Shown here: positions 8,672-18,034 of the stretch, piece after piece | How the letters are laid out: each line of letters starts with the position of its first letter | Position numbering within the stretch: position 1 is the stretch's first letter | Assembly (NCBI GenBank): GCA_000565345.1 | Contig: AQOF01000008.1 | Coordinates: 1 to 34,032 of the forward strand | Reading direction: 5' to 3' | DNA length: 34,032 nt | DNA from: Salinivibrio costicola subsp. costicola ATCC 33508 = LMG 11651 | GTDB lineage: Bacteria > Pseudomonadota > Gammaproteobacteria > Enterobacterales > Vibrionaceae | Notes under the pieces: model-generated | What the model was told of the DNA's origin: nothing | Databases searched by the model: none | Seen by the model: only the letters and a program-made list of their open reading frames with translations | Program-made: the position numbers and the translations under genes

Positions 8672-9810
8672 ATGCGAAAGTGGTTTTCATTCCCCATTCG
8701 TGAAGGGGACGCCTCACGTCAAGCCCACTGCGACTTTCCCGAAGGAACCTACGAGCGCGAATGTGGCAAGGAAGGCTTTTTTGGCCCGGCCAGCCATATG
8801 TATCACCGCCATCCCCCGACGGGCTGGAGTGAGTGGGAAGGCCCATTGCGACCGCATGCTTTTGACACCAACCGAGTTGAAACGCAAGGCACGTCGCCAA
8901 TGGATGCCCCTGTGCTGTTATCCAATGCCAATGTTCAGGTTCGCTTATGGCGCACCGATACCGCCATGTCTTATCTGGTGCGCAACAGCGATGGCGACGA
9001 TTGCTTATTCGTCCATCAGGGCGAAGGCTCGCTGTATTGCGATTACGGCCACTTGCGCTACAGCAAAGGCGATTACTTGATTATTCCTCGTGCCACCAGC
9101 TGGCGACTGGTGCCGGATGAGGCCACTACTTTGCTGATGATTGAAGCGACACATGGCTCCTACATGAGCGCCGAACGAGGCATTGTCGGCGAGCATGCGG
9201 TGTTTGACCCCGCGGTGCTAGAACATGCACGTATTGACGATAGCTTTAAAGCCCAGCAATCCGATAGCGAAAGCTGGCAGGTGATGATCAAATCGCGCCA
9301 ACAGCTCAACCGTGTTACTTATCCTTATAACCACTCGATGCCGTAGGCTGGAAGGGCAGCCTCACCGTATTCCGGCTTAACTGGCGAGATATCCGCCCAC
9401 TAATGAGCCATCGTTATCACTTGCCGCCATCCGCGCACACCACCTTTGTCGCGCAAGGTTTTGTGATTTGTACCTTTGTCCCCCGCCCGATCGAGTCGGA
9501 TCCTGGCGCACTCAAGGTGCCTTTTTACCACAATAACGATGACTATGATGAAGTGCTTTTCTATCACCAAGGTGACTTTTTCAGCCGCGATAACATTGAT
9601 GCCGGTATGGTGACCTTACATCCTTGTGGCTTCCCGCATGGTCCTCACCCAAAAGCCTTTGCCGCGGGCAAAAAGCATCAGAAAAAAGAGACCGATGAAG
9701 TGGCAGTGATGATCGATACCCGCATGCCACTTGATATGGGCGACGCGGCGAAAGCCACCGAACTGACCGATTATGTCTACTCTTGGCGCACGCCAAGTGA
9801 CGCAGAATAG
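8672..9810 (+). CDS. hmgA: Homogentisate 1,2-dioxygenase, frameshifted in this sequence
   Basis: The enzyme opens the ring of homogentisate to maleylacetoacetate, using Fe(II). The N-terminal cupin half (to HSMP at about 9340) and the C-terminal half (NWRDIRPLMSHRYHLPPSAHTTF...) are in different frames. Near 9331 AACCACTC should be AACCCACTC; one added C yields YPYNPLDAVGWKGSLTVFRLN and a 379-residue protein, typical for the family. The C-terminal half holds the likely iron ligands in FYHNNDDYDEVLFYHQGDF and LHPCGFPHGPHP. AGGAG lies six bases before the ATG. If the frameshift were real the strain should accumulate homogentisate and form pyomelanin. First gene of the hmgA-fahA-maiA-aacS operon. 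Confidence 0.88.
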
Positions 9811-9824
9811 CGAAGGAGAAAGCA

Positions 9825-10811
9825 ATGAAACTGGCTTCACTCAAACACGGACGTGATGGCAAATTGATTTTGGTCTCTCGCGACCTTACTCGCGCCGTCC
9901 ACGCCGACGATATTGCGCCCACACTACAAGCGGCACTCGATAATTGGGCGACACTTGCGCCCAAACTGACTCAGCGCTATGACGCGCTCAACGACAACCA
10001 AGTCAGTGAGTCTTTTGCCTTTGACCCAAGTGTCTGCGACTCACCGCTGCCCCGCGCCTTTCAGTGGGCGGATGGTAGCGCCTACGTTAACCACGTTGAA
10101 CTGGTGCGCAAAGCACGCGGTGCACAAATGCCTGAGAGTTTTTGGACCGATCCTTTGATGTATCAAGGCATGTCTGATGGCTTTCTCGGTCCACGTGACG
10201 AGATTGAATTGGTCGATGATGCATGGGGCTGTGACTTTGAAGCCGAGCTAGCCGTCGTCACCGATGATGTCCCCATGCACCTAAGCGCTGACAAAGCCGG
10301 CCAACACATTAAACTGCTGATGCTGCTCAACGATGTTTCTCTGCGCAACCTGATCCCCGGCGAGCTTGCCAAAGGGTTCGGTTTTTTCCAATCCAAGCCC
10401 GCCTCTGCTTTTTCGCCGGTGGCAGTTACCCCCGATGAGCTTGGCGATCACTGGCGCGACCATAAAGTCCACTTGCCGATGCATGTCACTCTGAACGGCG
10501 ACTGGTTTGGCTCGCCCGACGCCGGTGTCGATATGACCTTTGATTTTGCCGAACTGGTCGCCCATGTGGCGAAAAGCCGTCATGTCAGTGCCGGGACCAT
10601 TATTGGCTCCGGCACCGTGTCCAATACCGATCGCAGTAAAGGCTCTTGCTGCTTAGCCGAAAAGCGCATGCTGGAAATTATCGACCAAGGCGAGGCAAAA
10701 ACTCCGTTTATGACCTTTGGCGATAGCGTCACTATCGATATGCGCGACAGCCAAGATGCGTCTATTTTCGGCGCCATTGAGCAAACTGTGACCCGTTACA
10801 TCGCAGAGTAA
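9825..10811 (+). CDS. fahA: Fumarylacetoacetase (FAA hydrolase family)
   Basis: The 328-residue enzyme cleaves fumarylacetoacetate to fumarate and acetoacetate, the last step of homogentisate breakdown. The FAH fold signature is present: CDFEAELAVV (metal-binding acidic residues), NDVSLRNLIPGEL, FFQSKPASAFSPVAVTPDELG, and the C-terminal GTIIGSGTVSN. The frame is intact. AGGAG precedes the ATG, 14 bases after the hmgA stop, so the genes are cotranscribed. It belongs to the short bacterial class found beside hmgA in vibrios and Shewanella. Confidence 0.9.
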   Translation: MKLASLKHGRDGKLILVSRDLTRAVHADDIAPTLQAALDNWATLAPKLTQRYDALNDNQVSESFAFDPSVCDSPLPRAFQWADGSAYVNHVELVRKARGAQMPESFWTDPLMYQGMSDGFLGPRDEIELVDDAWGCDFEAELAVVTDDVPMHLSADKAGQHIKLLMLLNDVSLRNLIPGELAKGFGFFQSKPASAFSPVAVTPDELGDHWRDHKVHLPMHVTLNGDWFGSPDAGVDMTFDFAELVAHVAKSRHVSAGTIIGSGTVSNTDRSKGSCCLAEKRMLEIIDQGEAKTPFMTFGDSVTIDMRDSQDASIFGAIEQTVTRYIAE

Positions 10812-10818
10812 CCTTGAT

Positions 10819-10843
10819 GCGCGCCTAGTACCTCTAGGCGCGC
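10819..10843 (+). other. Intercistronic hairpin between fahA and maiA
   Basis: GCGCGCCTAG and CTAGGCGCGC form a perfect 10-bp stem with a 5-base loop. No T run follows, so it may protect or process mRNA and need not terminate it. Confidence 0.5.
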
Positions 10844-10871
10844 TTGACGTTGACGCCGTCTAGGAGCTTGT

Positions 10872-11491
10872 ATGCTGCTTTATGATTACAGTAAGTCGAC
10901 CGCGGCCTACCGCGTCCGCATCGCCCTTGGCCTTAAAGACCTTACCTACCAACGAGAAACCGTTTCTCTGCTGGATAAACACCAGTACAGCGACGCCTAT
11001 CGCTCGCTCAACCCCGCCGGTTTAGTGCCTACCTTAGTCGATGGCGATGTCACCTTGAGCCAATCACTGGCCATTATCGAATACCTCGATGAGCGCTATC
11101 CACAGGTCAAACTGCTCCCCAGTGATCCAGTGCAAAAAGCCCAGTGCCGCTCACTGCACTCGACATTGCCTGTGATGTGCATCCACTCAATAACTTGCGA
11201 GTTCTGCAATACTTAACCGGCCCCCTTGGCCACAGTGATGATGACAAAATCACTTGGTATCACCATTGGCTAAAACAAGGGTTCGATGGCTTGGAAGCCA
11301 AACTACAAGGATTAGACAGCTCCTTTATCGGCGGAGAAGCGCCCAATTTGGCCGATATTTGTTTGGTCGCGCAGCTGTTTAATGCACGCCGATTTGCGTT
11401 TGATTTAACGGCCTACTCAACTTTGACGCGCATTGAGGCGCAGTGCCAAACGCTGGATGCATTTACACAGGCACACCCTGATAAGAGCTAA
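10872..11491 (+). CDS. maiA: Maleylacetoacetate isomerase (zeta-class GST), frameshifted
   Basis: The enzyme isomerises maleylacetoacetate to fumarylacetoacetate with glutathione, linking hmgA and fahA. The thioredoxin-like N-domain shows SKSTAAYRVRIALGLK (zeta-GST Ser region), LNPAGLVPTLVDGD and LSQSLAIIEYLDERYP. The helical domain (LALDIACDVHPLNNLRVLQYL...NLADICLVAQLFNARRF) follows in another frame. At about 11155 CTGCACTC should be CTGGCACTC; one restored G gives 206 residues, the usual size. The ATG has TAGGAG upstream. It follows fahA after a hairpin and precedes aacS by 9 bases. Confidence 0.88.
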
Positions 11492-11500
11492 GGAGAGAAC

Positions 11501-13459
11501 ATGAAAGACGGATTGTTGTGGGCGCCGGATAAGGAACGTCAAACCCACACGTTACTCGCCGCGTTTATCCGTGCCGTGAATCAGACTCACGACACCCAGC
11601 TGAGTGGTTATGACGATCTCTATACATGGTCAGTACGTCAAAGCGGCGATTTTTGGCAACAGTTATGGCAATTTGCCGGCGTGATCGGCGATCCGGGCGA
11701 GAGAGTGTGCGATATCGACCCCGAGCACCCCAATCGAGATAGTCGCTGGTTTCCCACCGCGCGCCTCAACTATGCCGAAAATCTGCTCAAGCACGCAGAG
11801 CAGTATGCCGACCAACCGGCGATGATTTTTAGCGGTGAGCATGAGGTAGCACGAATCCTCACTTGGCGTGAGCTCGTCGATCAAGTCGCGGCCATCCGTC
11901 ACTACCTATATATGCAAGGTGTTCAGCCGGGCGATGTGGTTGCGGGCTATTTACCTAACCTGCCTGAAACCGTGATTGCGATACTTGCCACCGCGGCACT
12001 GGGCGCGATTTGGACCTCAACCTCACCGGATTTTGGCGTCGACAGTGTGTTAGACCGTTTTGGCCAAACCGAGCCCAAAGTGCTGTTTACCACCGATCAC
12101 TATCACTACAACGGCAAAACCTATGACTGCCTGAACAAAGCGCAGCAGGTGGTGGGTAACGTACCAGCCATTGAACGCCTAGTGGTGATCCCTTTTGATG
12201 GCGAGCGACCTTCTTTACCTGCTGGCGTGGATAACTGGCAGGACTTATTAGCCAAGGACGCGCCGCCGCTTCGCTTTACCCGCGTGGCGTTCAATGCCCC
12301 ACTCTTTGTGCTTTACTCTTCCGGCACCACGGGTAAGCCCAAGTGCATTATTCATTCGGTAGGGGGGATATTGCTCAATCATTTGAAAGAGCATCAGCTC
12401 CATTCGGATGTGCGCCCCGGCGATCGCTTTTTCTATTTCACCACCTGCGGCTGGATGATGTGGAATTGGCAAGTCAGTGCTTTAGCAAGCGGCGCGACCT
12501 TGGTGCTCTATGATGGCTCGCCGTTTTATCCCGATGCGGGGGTACTTTGGCGACTGGCCGAGCAGCACCGGCTCACCCTTTTTGGCACCGCAGCCAAATA
12601 CTTAGAGGCATTGGAAAAACAAGGCGTAGCGCCGAAAGACGATTACTCACTAACGTCGCTACGCGTCCTATGTTCGACCGGCTCGGTACTTGCGCCCGAG
12701 CAGTTTGATTATGTCTATCAAAAAATAAAGTCTGATCTGCAATTAAGCTCGATTGCGGGTGGCACCGACATTTGTGGCTGTTTTGTTCTTGGCAGCCCAC
12801 TATCACCGGTTTATCGCGGTGAAAGCCAAAAGCGGGGCTTGGCGCTCGATGTACAAGTGTTTAACGCCCAAGGCCAAGCGGTTGAAGAGCAAAAAGGTGA
12901 GCTGGTGTGTTGTAATAGCTTCCCCAACCAGCCGGTTGGCTTTTGGCACGATACCGATGGCAGTCGCTATCACAATGCCTACTGGAACAAGATTGATGAC
13001 ATCTGGTTCCATGGTGACTATGTGCGCCTGACCGAACAAGGTGGCATGGTGTTTTATGGTCGGTCTGATGCGGTATTAAACCCAGGCGGGGTGCGAATTG
13101 GTACGGCGGAAATCTATCGCCATGTAAATCAGCTTAGCGAGATCATCGATTCAGTGGTCATTGGTCAGCAATGGCAAAATGATGTCCGCGTGGTGCTATT
13201 CGTCAAACTCGCCGCCGGCGTGACACTGGATGAGCCACTCAAGCAAACCATCAAAAAAACCATCCGCACCCAGTGCACACCGCGTCATGTTCCCGCCGTG
13301 ATTGCCGAGGTGAGCGATATTCCGCGCACCAAGTCAGGGAAACTGGCCGAGCTGGCGGTGCGCGATGTGGTCCATGGCCAAGACGTGGCACAGTTAAGCG
13401 CACTGGATAACCCAGCATCACTCGACCAATATCGCCAACGCCCTGAGCTTGCTGAATAA
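11501..13459 (+). CDS. aacS: Acetoacetyl-CoA synthetase (acetoacetate-CoA ligase)
   Basis: The 652-residue adenylate-forming enzyme joins acetoacetate to CoA using ATP, so the acetoacetate made by the cluster enters acetyl-CoA metabolism. Visible motifs: the P-loop LYSSGTTGKPKCIIHS (about residues 268-283), GGTDICGCFVLG, GRSDAVLNPGGVRIGTAEIY near 523-542, and the C-terminal PRTKSGKLAELAV with the catalytic, acetylatable lysine. The N-terminal FWQQLWQFAGVIG and WFPTARLNYAENLL match the AacS branch better than acetyl-CoA synthetase. Frame intact, AAGGAGAG before the ATG. Last gene of the homogentisate operon. Confidence 0.92.
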   Translation: MKDGLLWAPDKERQTHTLLAAFIRAVNQTHDTQLSGYDDLYTWSVRQSGDFWQQLWQFAGVIGDPGERVCDIDPEHPNRDSRWFPTARLNYAENLLKHAEQYADQPAMIFSGEHEVARILTWRELVDQVAAIRHYLYMQGVQPGDVVAGYLPNLPETVIAILATAALGAIWTSTSPDFGVDSVLDRFGQTEPKVLFTTDHYHYNGKTYDCLNKAQQVVGNVPAIERLVVIPFDGERPSLPAGVDNWQDLLAKDAPPLRFTRVAFNAPLFVLYSSGTTGKPKCIIHSVGGILLNHLKEHQLHSDVRPGDRFFYFTTCGWMMWNWQVSALASGATLVLYDGSPFYPDAGVLWRLAEQHRLTLFGTAAKYLEALEKQGVAPKDDYSLTSLRVLCSTGSVLAPEQFDYVYQKIKSDLQLSSIAGGTDICGCFVLGSPLSPVYRGESQKRGLALDVQVFNAQGQAVEEQKGELVCCNSFPNQPVGFWHDTDGSRYHNAYWNKIDDIWFHGDYVRLTEQGGMVFYGRSDAVLNPGGVRIGTAEIYRHVNQLSEIIDSVVIGQQWQNDVRVVLFVKLAAGVTLDEPLKQTIKKTIRTQCTPRHVPAVIAEVSDIPRTKSGKLAELAVRDVVHGQDVAQLSALDNPASLDQYRQRPELAE

Positions 13460-13483
13460 ACGACACTCGCTGAATAAACGACA
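13451..13483. repeat. 15-bp direct repeat, period 18, at the aacS stop codon
   Basis: GCTGAATAAACGACA occurs at 13451-13465 and again at 13469-13483, with CTC between. The first copy contains the aacS stop codon. It is a short tandem duplication with no clear role. Confidence 0.8.
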
Positions 13484-13518
13484 ATAGTGCAATAGGCCCA
13501 TAAGGTCCGCAAAAAACT

Positions 13519-13547
13519 AAAAATGGCCGCAGTGTGCGGCCATTTTT
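13519..13547. terminator. Bidirectional terminator between aacS and fxsA
   Basis: AAAAATGGCCGC-AGTGT-GCGGCCATTTTT forms a 12-bp stem whose ends supply T runs on both strands, terminating two convergent genes. Confidence 0.88.
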
Positions 13548-13572
13548 GTCGATGTTTTTTACAACGTAAACG

Positions 13573-14094
13573 TTATCTTAGGCGATGATTGTCATCGTCG
13601 TCATCGTCTTTACGCTCGTACTCACCTTCAAAGGTGTTGCCATCGTCATCGCGCCCGCCACGACGAAAAGGATCGTCACCAAAGGGGCCTTGCGTATTAC
13701 CTCCTTGGTGGAAGCCGCCTTGGCCAAAGCCCGCTTGAGACACAGTGACCCGTTTCATCACTTGTTTGGCGAGCGCCGCACGCGGTGCTGGTAGCAGCAC
13801 CAACATCCCCATCGCATCGGTCATAAAGCCTGGCGTCAACAGCAAGACACCTGCTACCGCAAGCATCACGCCTTCAAGGATTTGCTGCGCCGGTAACTCA
13901 CCGCGATTGAGTCTGTCCTGCACCGAGGCCAGCGTCATCAACCCCTGATTACGGACCAAAGACGCACCGACAAATGCCGTGATCAGAACCAACGCCAAGG
14001 TCGGCCACAAGCCCAGCCAGCCGCCGACCTGAATAAATAGGCCAATTTCGATCACTGGGACCAGAATAAATAGCAGTAGTAAGACTGGAAACAC
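13573..14094 (-). CDS. fxsA: FxsA family inner-membrane protein
   Basis: The 173-residue protein has the FxsA core: two N-terminal helices (FPVLLLLFILVPVIEIGLFIQVGGWLG and LWPTLALVLITAFVGASLVRNQG), then GELPAQQILEGVMLAVAGVLLLTPGFMTD, followed by a hydrophilic Gly/Asp-rich tail ending in an acidic run and NHRLR. FxsA is a membrane protein whose overproduction relieves phage T7 exclusion by F plasmids; its normal role is unclear. In many gammaproteobacteria it lies near groESL and aspA, as here. The long low-complexity tail is typical. Confidence 0.88.
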   Translation of the reverse strand: MFPVLLLLFILVPVIEIGLFIQVGGWLGLWPTLALVLITAFVGASLVRNQGLMTLASVQDRLNRGELPAQQILEGVMLAVAGVLLLTPGFMTDAMGMLVLLPAPRAALAKQVMKRVTVSQAGFGQGGFHQGGNTQGPFGDDPFRRGGRDDDGNTFEGEYERKDDDDDDNHRLR

Positions 14095-14360
14095 GGTTCA
14101 CCTCGCGCTAAAAATTGACGTTTCATCCTAACATCAAAATAAGGCAAAAGCCGAACCGGGATCCTGTATTTACTGCTTGAATTCCAGCGCAAGAAAGCGC
14201 ATTTTGTTTAGTCATCATGTTACAACTGTGACGGAAGTCAGCCATTTCAACCGCATCATGTGCTGTAATATGGGTTGAAACGATGTAATAGACGATACAT
14301 CCAGCCAAAATCTCTGAGGAATGGATTCTACAGCAATATTTGTGGCGACGTTTTAATCAT

Positions 14361-14366
14361 TATAAT
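14361..14366 (+). promoter_or_regulatory. Likely -10 element of the aspA promoter
   Basis: A perfect TATAAT is found 23 bases before aspA, with a loose TTTGTG 16 bases upstream as -35. The 294-base space between fxsA and aspA otherwise shows no gene; I saw no convincing FNR or CRP palindrome. Confidence 0.45.
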
Positions 14367-14388
14367 AACTTGATGTTAAGGCCAACGC

Positions 14389-15852
14389 ATGTCTCAGACG
14401 ATTATTACCCCCAATGATACCCCTACGCAAACCACTGCCACCCGCTTGGAAGAGGACTTACTCGGCCAACGAGCGGTGCCTGCAGATGCGTATTATGGCA
14501 TTCATACCTTGCGCGCGATTGAGAACTTCACTATTTCAAGCACCCGTATTTCTGATATCCCAGATTTCGTACGCGGCATGGTTTATACCAAAAAGGCCGC
14601 CGCAATGGCCAACCAAGAACTTGGCGTGATCCCTGCTGACGTCGGTGATTACATCATCAAAGCCTGTGACCAGATGTTGGAAACCGGCAAATGCATGGAT
14701 CAGTTCCCCTCGGATGTCTTTCAAGGCGGCGCGGGCACCTCGGTGAACATGAACGCCAACGAGGTAATTGCCAACCTTGCGCTTGAACTGATGGGGCACG
14801 AGAAAGGCGATTATGATGTGATTAACCCTAACGATCACGTCAACAAGAGCCAATCCACTAACTGTGCATATCCAACCGGATTTCGAATTGCGGTATATAA
14901 CAGCATTCTCAAACTGATGGATGCGATTGATTACTTACAAAAAGAATTCGATGTCAAAGCAGACACGTACGCTCATGTCATAAAAATGGGCCGTACCCAG
15001 CTGCAAGATGCGGTGCCAATGACAGTGGGACAAGAGTTCAAAGCCTTCTCTGTACTGCTGCGTGAAGAGATTAAAAACATCAAATATACGGCGGCCCTGC
15101 TTTTAGAAGTGAACTTAGGCGCCACCGCGATCGGGACGAAGTTGAATGCTGCAGAAGGTTACCAGCAACTGGCGGTGAAACGCCTTGCAGAGATTACTGG
15201 TTTACCTTGTATCCCGGCAGAAGATTTGATTGAAGCCACCTCAGACTGTGGGTCCTATGTCATGGTGCATGGCGCGCTAAAACGCCTGGCGGTGAAACTA
15301 TCGAAGATCTGTAATGATTTACGCCTACTTTCTTCTGGCCCTCGTGCAGGGCTGAATGAAATTAACTTGCCTGAAATGCAAGCCGGTTCATCCATCATGC
15401 CTGCCAAGGTCAACCCGGTGATCCCTGAAGTAGTCAATCAGGTTTGTTATCGAGTCATGGGGAACGACACTACCATTACCTTTGCTGCCGAAGCCGGCCA
15501 ATTGCAACTCAACGTCATGGAGCCCGTAATTGGGCAGGCACTGTTTGAGTCTATTTCCATCCTGGCGAATGGCTGCCGGAACTTGGGTGAGAAGTGTGTA
15601 AGCGGGATTACGGTTAACCAAGAAGTGTGCGAGCACTACGTGCATAACTCGATTGGGATTATCACTTATCTCAACCCCTTTATCGGTCATCACGAAGGCG
15701 ATATTGTCGGCAAGATTTGTGCGGAAACCGGTAAAAGTGTTAAAGAGGTGATACTCGAGCGTGGTTTGATGACAGAGTCTGAACTTGATGAGATTTTCTC
15801 CGTTGAGAACCTCATGCACCCCAAATACCGCGGTAAACGCTTTAACGCTTAG
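14389..15852 (+). CDS. aspA: Aspartate ammonia-lyase (aspartase)
   Basis: Aspartase converts L-aspartate to fumarate and ammonia. The 487-residue protein has the fumarase/aspartase signature [11 protein letters not shown] (around residues 325-335), with the catalytic flexible-loop serine, plus [17 protein letters not shown] and the N-terminal [25 protein letters not shown]. It has a short N-terminal extension relative to E. coli AspA. The ATG is preceded by TAAGG. Fumarate made here can leave or be exchanged through the adjacent DcuA. Frame intact. Confidence 0.95.
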   Translation: MSQTIITPNDTPTQTTATRLEEDLLGQRAVPADAYYGIHTLRAIENFTISSTRISDIPDFVRGMVYTKKAAAMANQELGVIPADVGDYIIKACDQMLETGKCMDQFPSDVFQGGAGTSVNMNANEVIANLALELMGHEKGDYDVINPNDHVNKSQSTNCAYPTGFRIAVYNSILKLMDAIDYLQKEFDVKADTYAHVIKMGRTQLQDAVPMTVGQEFKAFSVLLREEIKNIKYTAALLLEVNLGATAIGTKLNAAEGYQQLAVKRLAEITGLPCIPAEDLIEATSDCGSYVMVHGALKRLAVKLSKICNDLRLLSSGPRAGLNEINLPEMQAGSSIMPAKVNPVIPEVVNQVCYRVMGNDTTITFAAEAGQLQLNVMEPVIGQALFESISILANGCRNLGEKCVSGITVNQEVCEHYVHNSIGIITYLNPFIGHHEGDIVGKICAETGKSVKEVILERGLMTESELDEIFSVENLMHPKYRGKRFNA

Positions 15853-15883
15853 TCGGTCAAAATCACAACAACTATAAAACAAC

Positions 15884-15908
15884 AAAGGGCGCTTATAGCG
15901 CCCTTTTT
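15884..15908. terminator. Bidirectional terminator between aspA and dcuA
   Basis: AAAGGGCGCT-TAT-AGCGCCCTTT is a perfect 10-bp stem with T tracts on both strands, placed between the convergent stops. Confidence 0.88.
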
Positions 15909-15927
15909 CATGCCGGTGAAACAGCCG

Positions 15928-17238
15928 CTACAACACCTGGGTAATCAACAAACCACATGCAATACTAAAGACCATGCTCAGTAAGCCTGGCAACATAAAG
16001 CTATGGTTGAACACATACTTACCAATCCGCGTGGTACCGGTGCGGTCAAAATCAATTGAAGCGATAATCGGACCATAATTCGGGACGAAGAAATAACCAT
16101 TTACCGCAACAAAGGTGGCAATGATCATCGAAGGAGGTAAGCCAAGCGAAATCGCTACTGGAACAAGCACCGCCGTCGTTGCACCTTGACTATTCACCAT
16201 CACTGATAGGGCAAATAAGGCAAAAGCAAATGTCCAGGGCGCCAGTTCAACCAAGCCAGATACCGCGTCTTTGACCATATCTAGATGGCCGGCAACCAAG
16301 GTATCCCCTAACCAAGCAATACCAAAGATAGCAACGATGGCACGCATCCCAGCATGGAATACTGAGCCTTGGCTAATCGCATTACCGTCTGGTTTACAAG
16401 TCAGAATAATTAACGCAGCAACCGACAACATGACGATTTCAATGGTGTGGGCCATGCCCATTGGCTCACCATCAAATGCCGGACGCAAAGCAGGGAAAGC
16501 CCCCATGATGACCACGGCTAACGCACCGAATAAGAACAATGCAACCGATTTTTTCGCCTCAGGGGTGACTTCGATATCTTCAACCGCGAGGTCAGCTTCC
16601 ATTTCCCGGCGAAACGCGGGATCTTGCAGACGACGTTGATATTCAGGATCGTCTTTAAGCTCTTTGCCCAGTTTATTCACGATCACACACGCTAGCGCCA
16701 AACCGATAAAGGTGCTAGGAATGGTCACTGATAGAACATCTGTCAGTGTGATGCCTTGCGGTTCTAAAAAGGCGACACATGCAACCACAGCAGCGGCAAT
16801 CGGGCTGGCCACAATCGCAAACTGTGAGGCAATCACCGCCATACCGAGTGGGCGGGCAGGACGAATCCCGCTTTTGCGGCTCACTTCGGCAATAACTGGC
16901 AACACCGAGTACGCCACGTGTCCCGTCCCTGCCATCATGGTAAAGACATACGTCACTAAAGGTGCAACAAAAGTAATATGACGTGGATTTTTGCGCAGAA
17001 TGCCACTGGCAATTTTAATTAAAAAATCGAGCCCCCCTGCCGCTTGCATGGTCGCGGCAGCGGCAACTACCGCCATGATCATTAATAAAACATCAATCGG
17101 AGGATGCGTCGGTTGCAACCCGAACACAAAGCTCAACACTAAAAGTCCAAGCCCGCCCATCACACCTAAACCGATGCCGCCGATACGGGCACCCACTAAG
17201 ATGCAGCTGAGTACCACTAATAACTCAACCAAAAACAT
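15928..17238 (-). CDS. dcuA: Anaerobic C4-dicarboxylate transporter, DcuA/DcuB family
   Basis: This 436-residue inner-membrane protein exchanges C4-dicarboxylates such as aspartate, fumarate and succinate. The family is shown by [88 protein letters not shown] and the end segment [40 protein letters not shown]. Neighbouring aspA favours DcuA over DcuB. The gene faces aspA, whereas in E. coli the pair is in tandem. AGGAG precedes the ATG. The 253 bases upstream hold its promoter and the Zur site for the divergent gene. Confidence 0.92.
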   Translation of the reverse strand: MFLVELLVVLSCILVGARIGGIGLGVMGGLGLLVLSFVFGLQPTHPPIDVLLMIMAVVAAAATMQAAGGLDFLIKIASGILRKNPRHITFVAPLVTYVFTMMAGTGHVAYSVLPVIAEVSRKSGIRPARPLGMAVIASQFAIVASPIAAAVVACVAFLEPQGITLTDVLSVTIPSTFIGLALACVIVNKLGKELKDDPEYQRRLQDPAFRREMEADLAVEDIEVTPEAKKSVALFLFGALAVVIMGAFPALRPAFDGEPMGMAHTIEIVMLSVAALIILTCKPDGNAISQGSVFHAGMRAIVAIFGIAWLGDTLVAGHLDMVKDAVSGLVELAPWTFAFALFALSVMVNSQGATTAVLVPVAISLGLPPSMIIATFVAVNGYFFVPNYGPIIASIDFDRTGTTRIGKYVFNHSFMLPGLLSMVFSIACGLLITQVL

Positions 17239-17450
17239 AATTTTCTCCTACTTTGGATAGACTTTCCCACTACGTCGCGTCACACACGAGAGCAAACGCG
17301 CCCAGCACCATGGCCAAAGTCTAACCAGGCCCCGTAACGCGTATGTTGATTCAAGTAAGAAAAAGTAACACTTTTCGCGAACTGACAACAAAAAGTTCGG
17401 AAATTGAGATCTTTAACCTAGACACTAGGCAAGCTTTTCTTTTCTGCTTT

Positions 17451-17478
17451 TAATTGTTATGTTATATCATAACAATTA
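17451..17478. promoter_or_regulatory. Zur operator (zinc uptake regulator box)
   Basis: A 28-bp palindrome with a single mismatched pair (half-site TAATTGTTATG, mirrored as CATAACAATTA) resembles the Zur consensus TGTTATA-N-TATAACA. It ends 13 bases before the L31 start, so Zur would repress the L31/L36 genes when zinc is ample. Confidence 0.82.
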
Positions 17479-17491
17479 ATGAGGAGTCATT

Positions 17492-17761
17492 ATGCAAGCC
17501 AATATCCATCCCGAGTACCGCCCTGTCGTTTTTCATGACACCAGCGTTGACGCCTATTTTATAATCGGATCAACCTTGCAAACATCACGCACCATTGAGT
17601 GGCAAGATGGCAAAACCTATCCTTACTACCCGTTGGATATCTCGAGCGCTTCACATCCGGTGTACACAGGTAAACAACGCGCTGCCAATAAAGAGGGGCG
17701 CGCCGCCAACTTTGCGCGCAAGTTTGGCCAAATTGGTCGCAGTCAAAAGGCGTCGTCATGA
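17492..17761 (+). CDS. rpmE2: Ribosomal protein bL31 type B (zinc-independent)
   Basis: The 89-residue protein begins [18 protein letters not shown] and contains [41 protein letters not shown], the YkgM-type L31. It has no cysteines, so it binds no zinc, unlike standard L31. During zinc starvation it replaces the zinc-containing form and frees zinc from ribosomes. GAGGAG precedes the ATG. The stop overlaps the L36 start (ATGA), so the pair is translationally coupled. Confidence 0.93.
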   Translation: MQANIHPEYRPVVFHDTSVDAYFIIGSTLQTSRTIEWQDGKTYPYYPLDISSASHPVYTGKQRAANKEGRAANFARKFGQIGRSQKASS

Positions 17762-17901
17762 AGGTATTGAACTCACTGAAAAGCGCCCGCCAGCGTCACC
17801 CTGATTGCCAGGTTGTCCGTCGTCGCGGACGCATGTTTGTCATTTGCAAAACGAATCCGCGTTTTAAAGCCGTACAAGGGCGCGCGAAAAAACGTGCCTA
17901 A
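17758..17901 (+). CDS. rpmJ2: Ribosomal protein bL36 type B (zinc-independent)
   Basis: This 47-residue gene starts [20 protein letters not shown] and includes [21 protein letters not shown], the YkgO-type L36 without the CXXC zinc knuckle. It overlaps the L31 gene by 4 bases and shares its Zur control. It replaces zinc-binding L36 in the large subunit when zinc is scarce. Confidence 0.93.
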   Translation: MKVLNSLKSARQRHPDCQVVRRRGRMFVICKTNPRFKAVQGRAKKRA

Positions 17902-17909
17902 GCGTCGGC

Positions 17910-17939
17910 GACGCACTGCCACTGATGGGGCAGTGCGTC
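17910..17939 (+). terminator. Hairpin after rpmJ2, possible terminator
   Basis: GACGCACTGCC and GGCAGTGCGTC form an 11-bp stem nine bases after the stop. Only a short TCT follows, so intrinsic termination would be weak. Confidence 0.5.
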
Positions 17940-18034
17940 TCTGCGGGCAAACATCTTGATGTCGTCATTTCCTTTTTCTAAGCAAGTCATGGTATGTGTG
18001 TATACTCATCCTATTAGCGTGAAAAGGAAAACAT

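Noticed and set aside
14123-14308. 61-codon minus-strand ORF between fxsA and aspA
   Set aside because: No ribosome site, no recognisable sequence, and it overlaps the aspA upstream region.
17343-17360. Possible FNR site (TTGATTCAAGTAA) upstream of dcuA
   Set aside because: Only one half-site fits; the second half does not match ATCAA at the required spacing.
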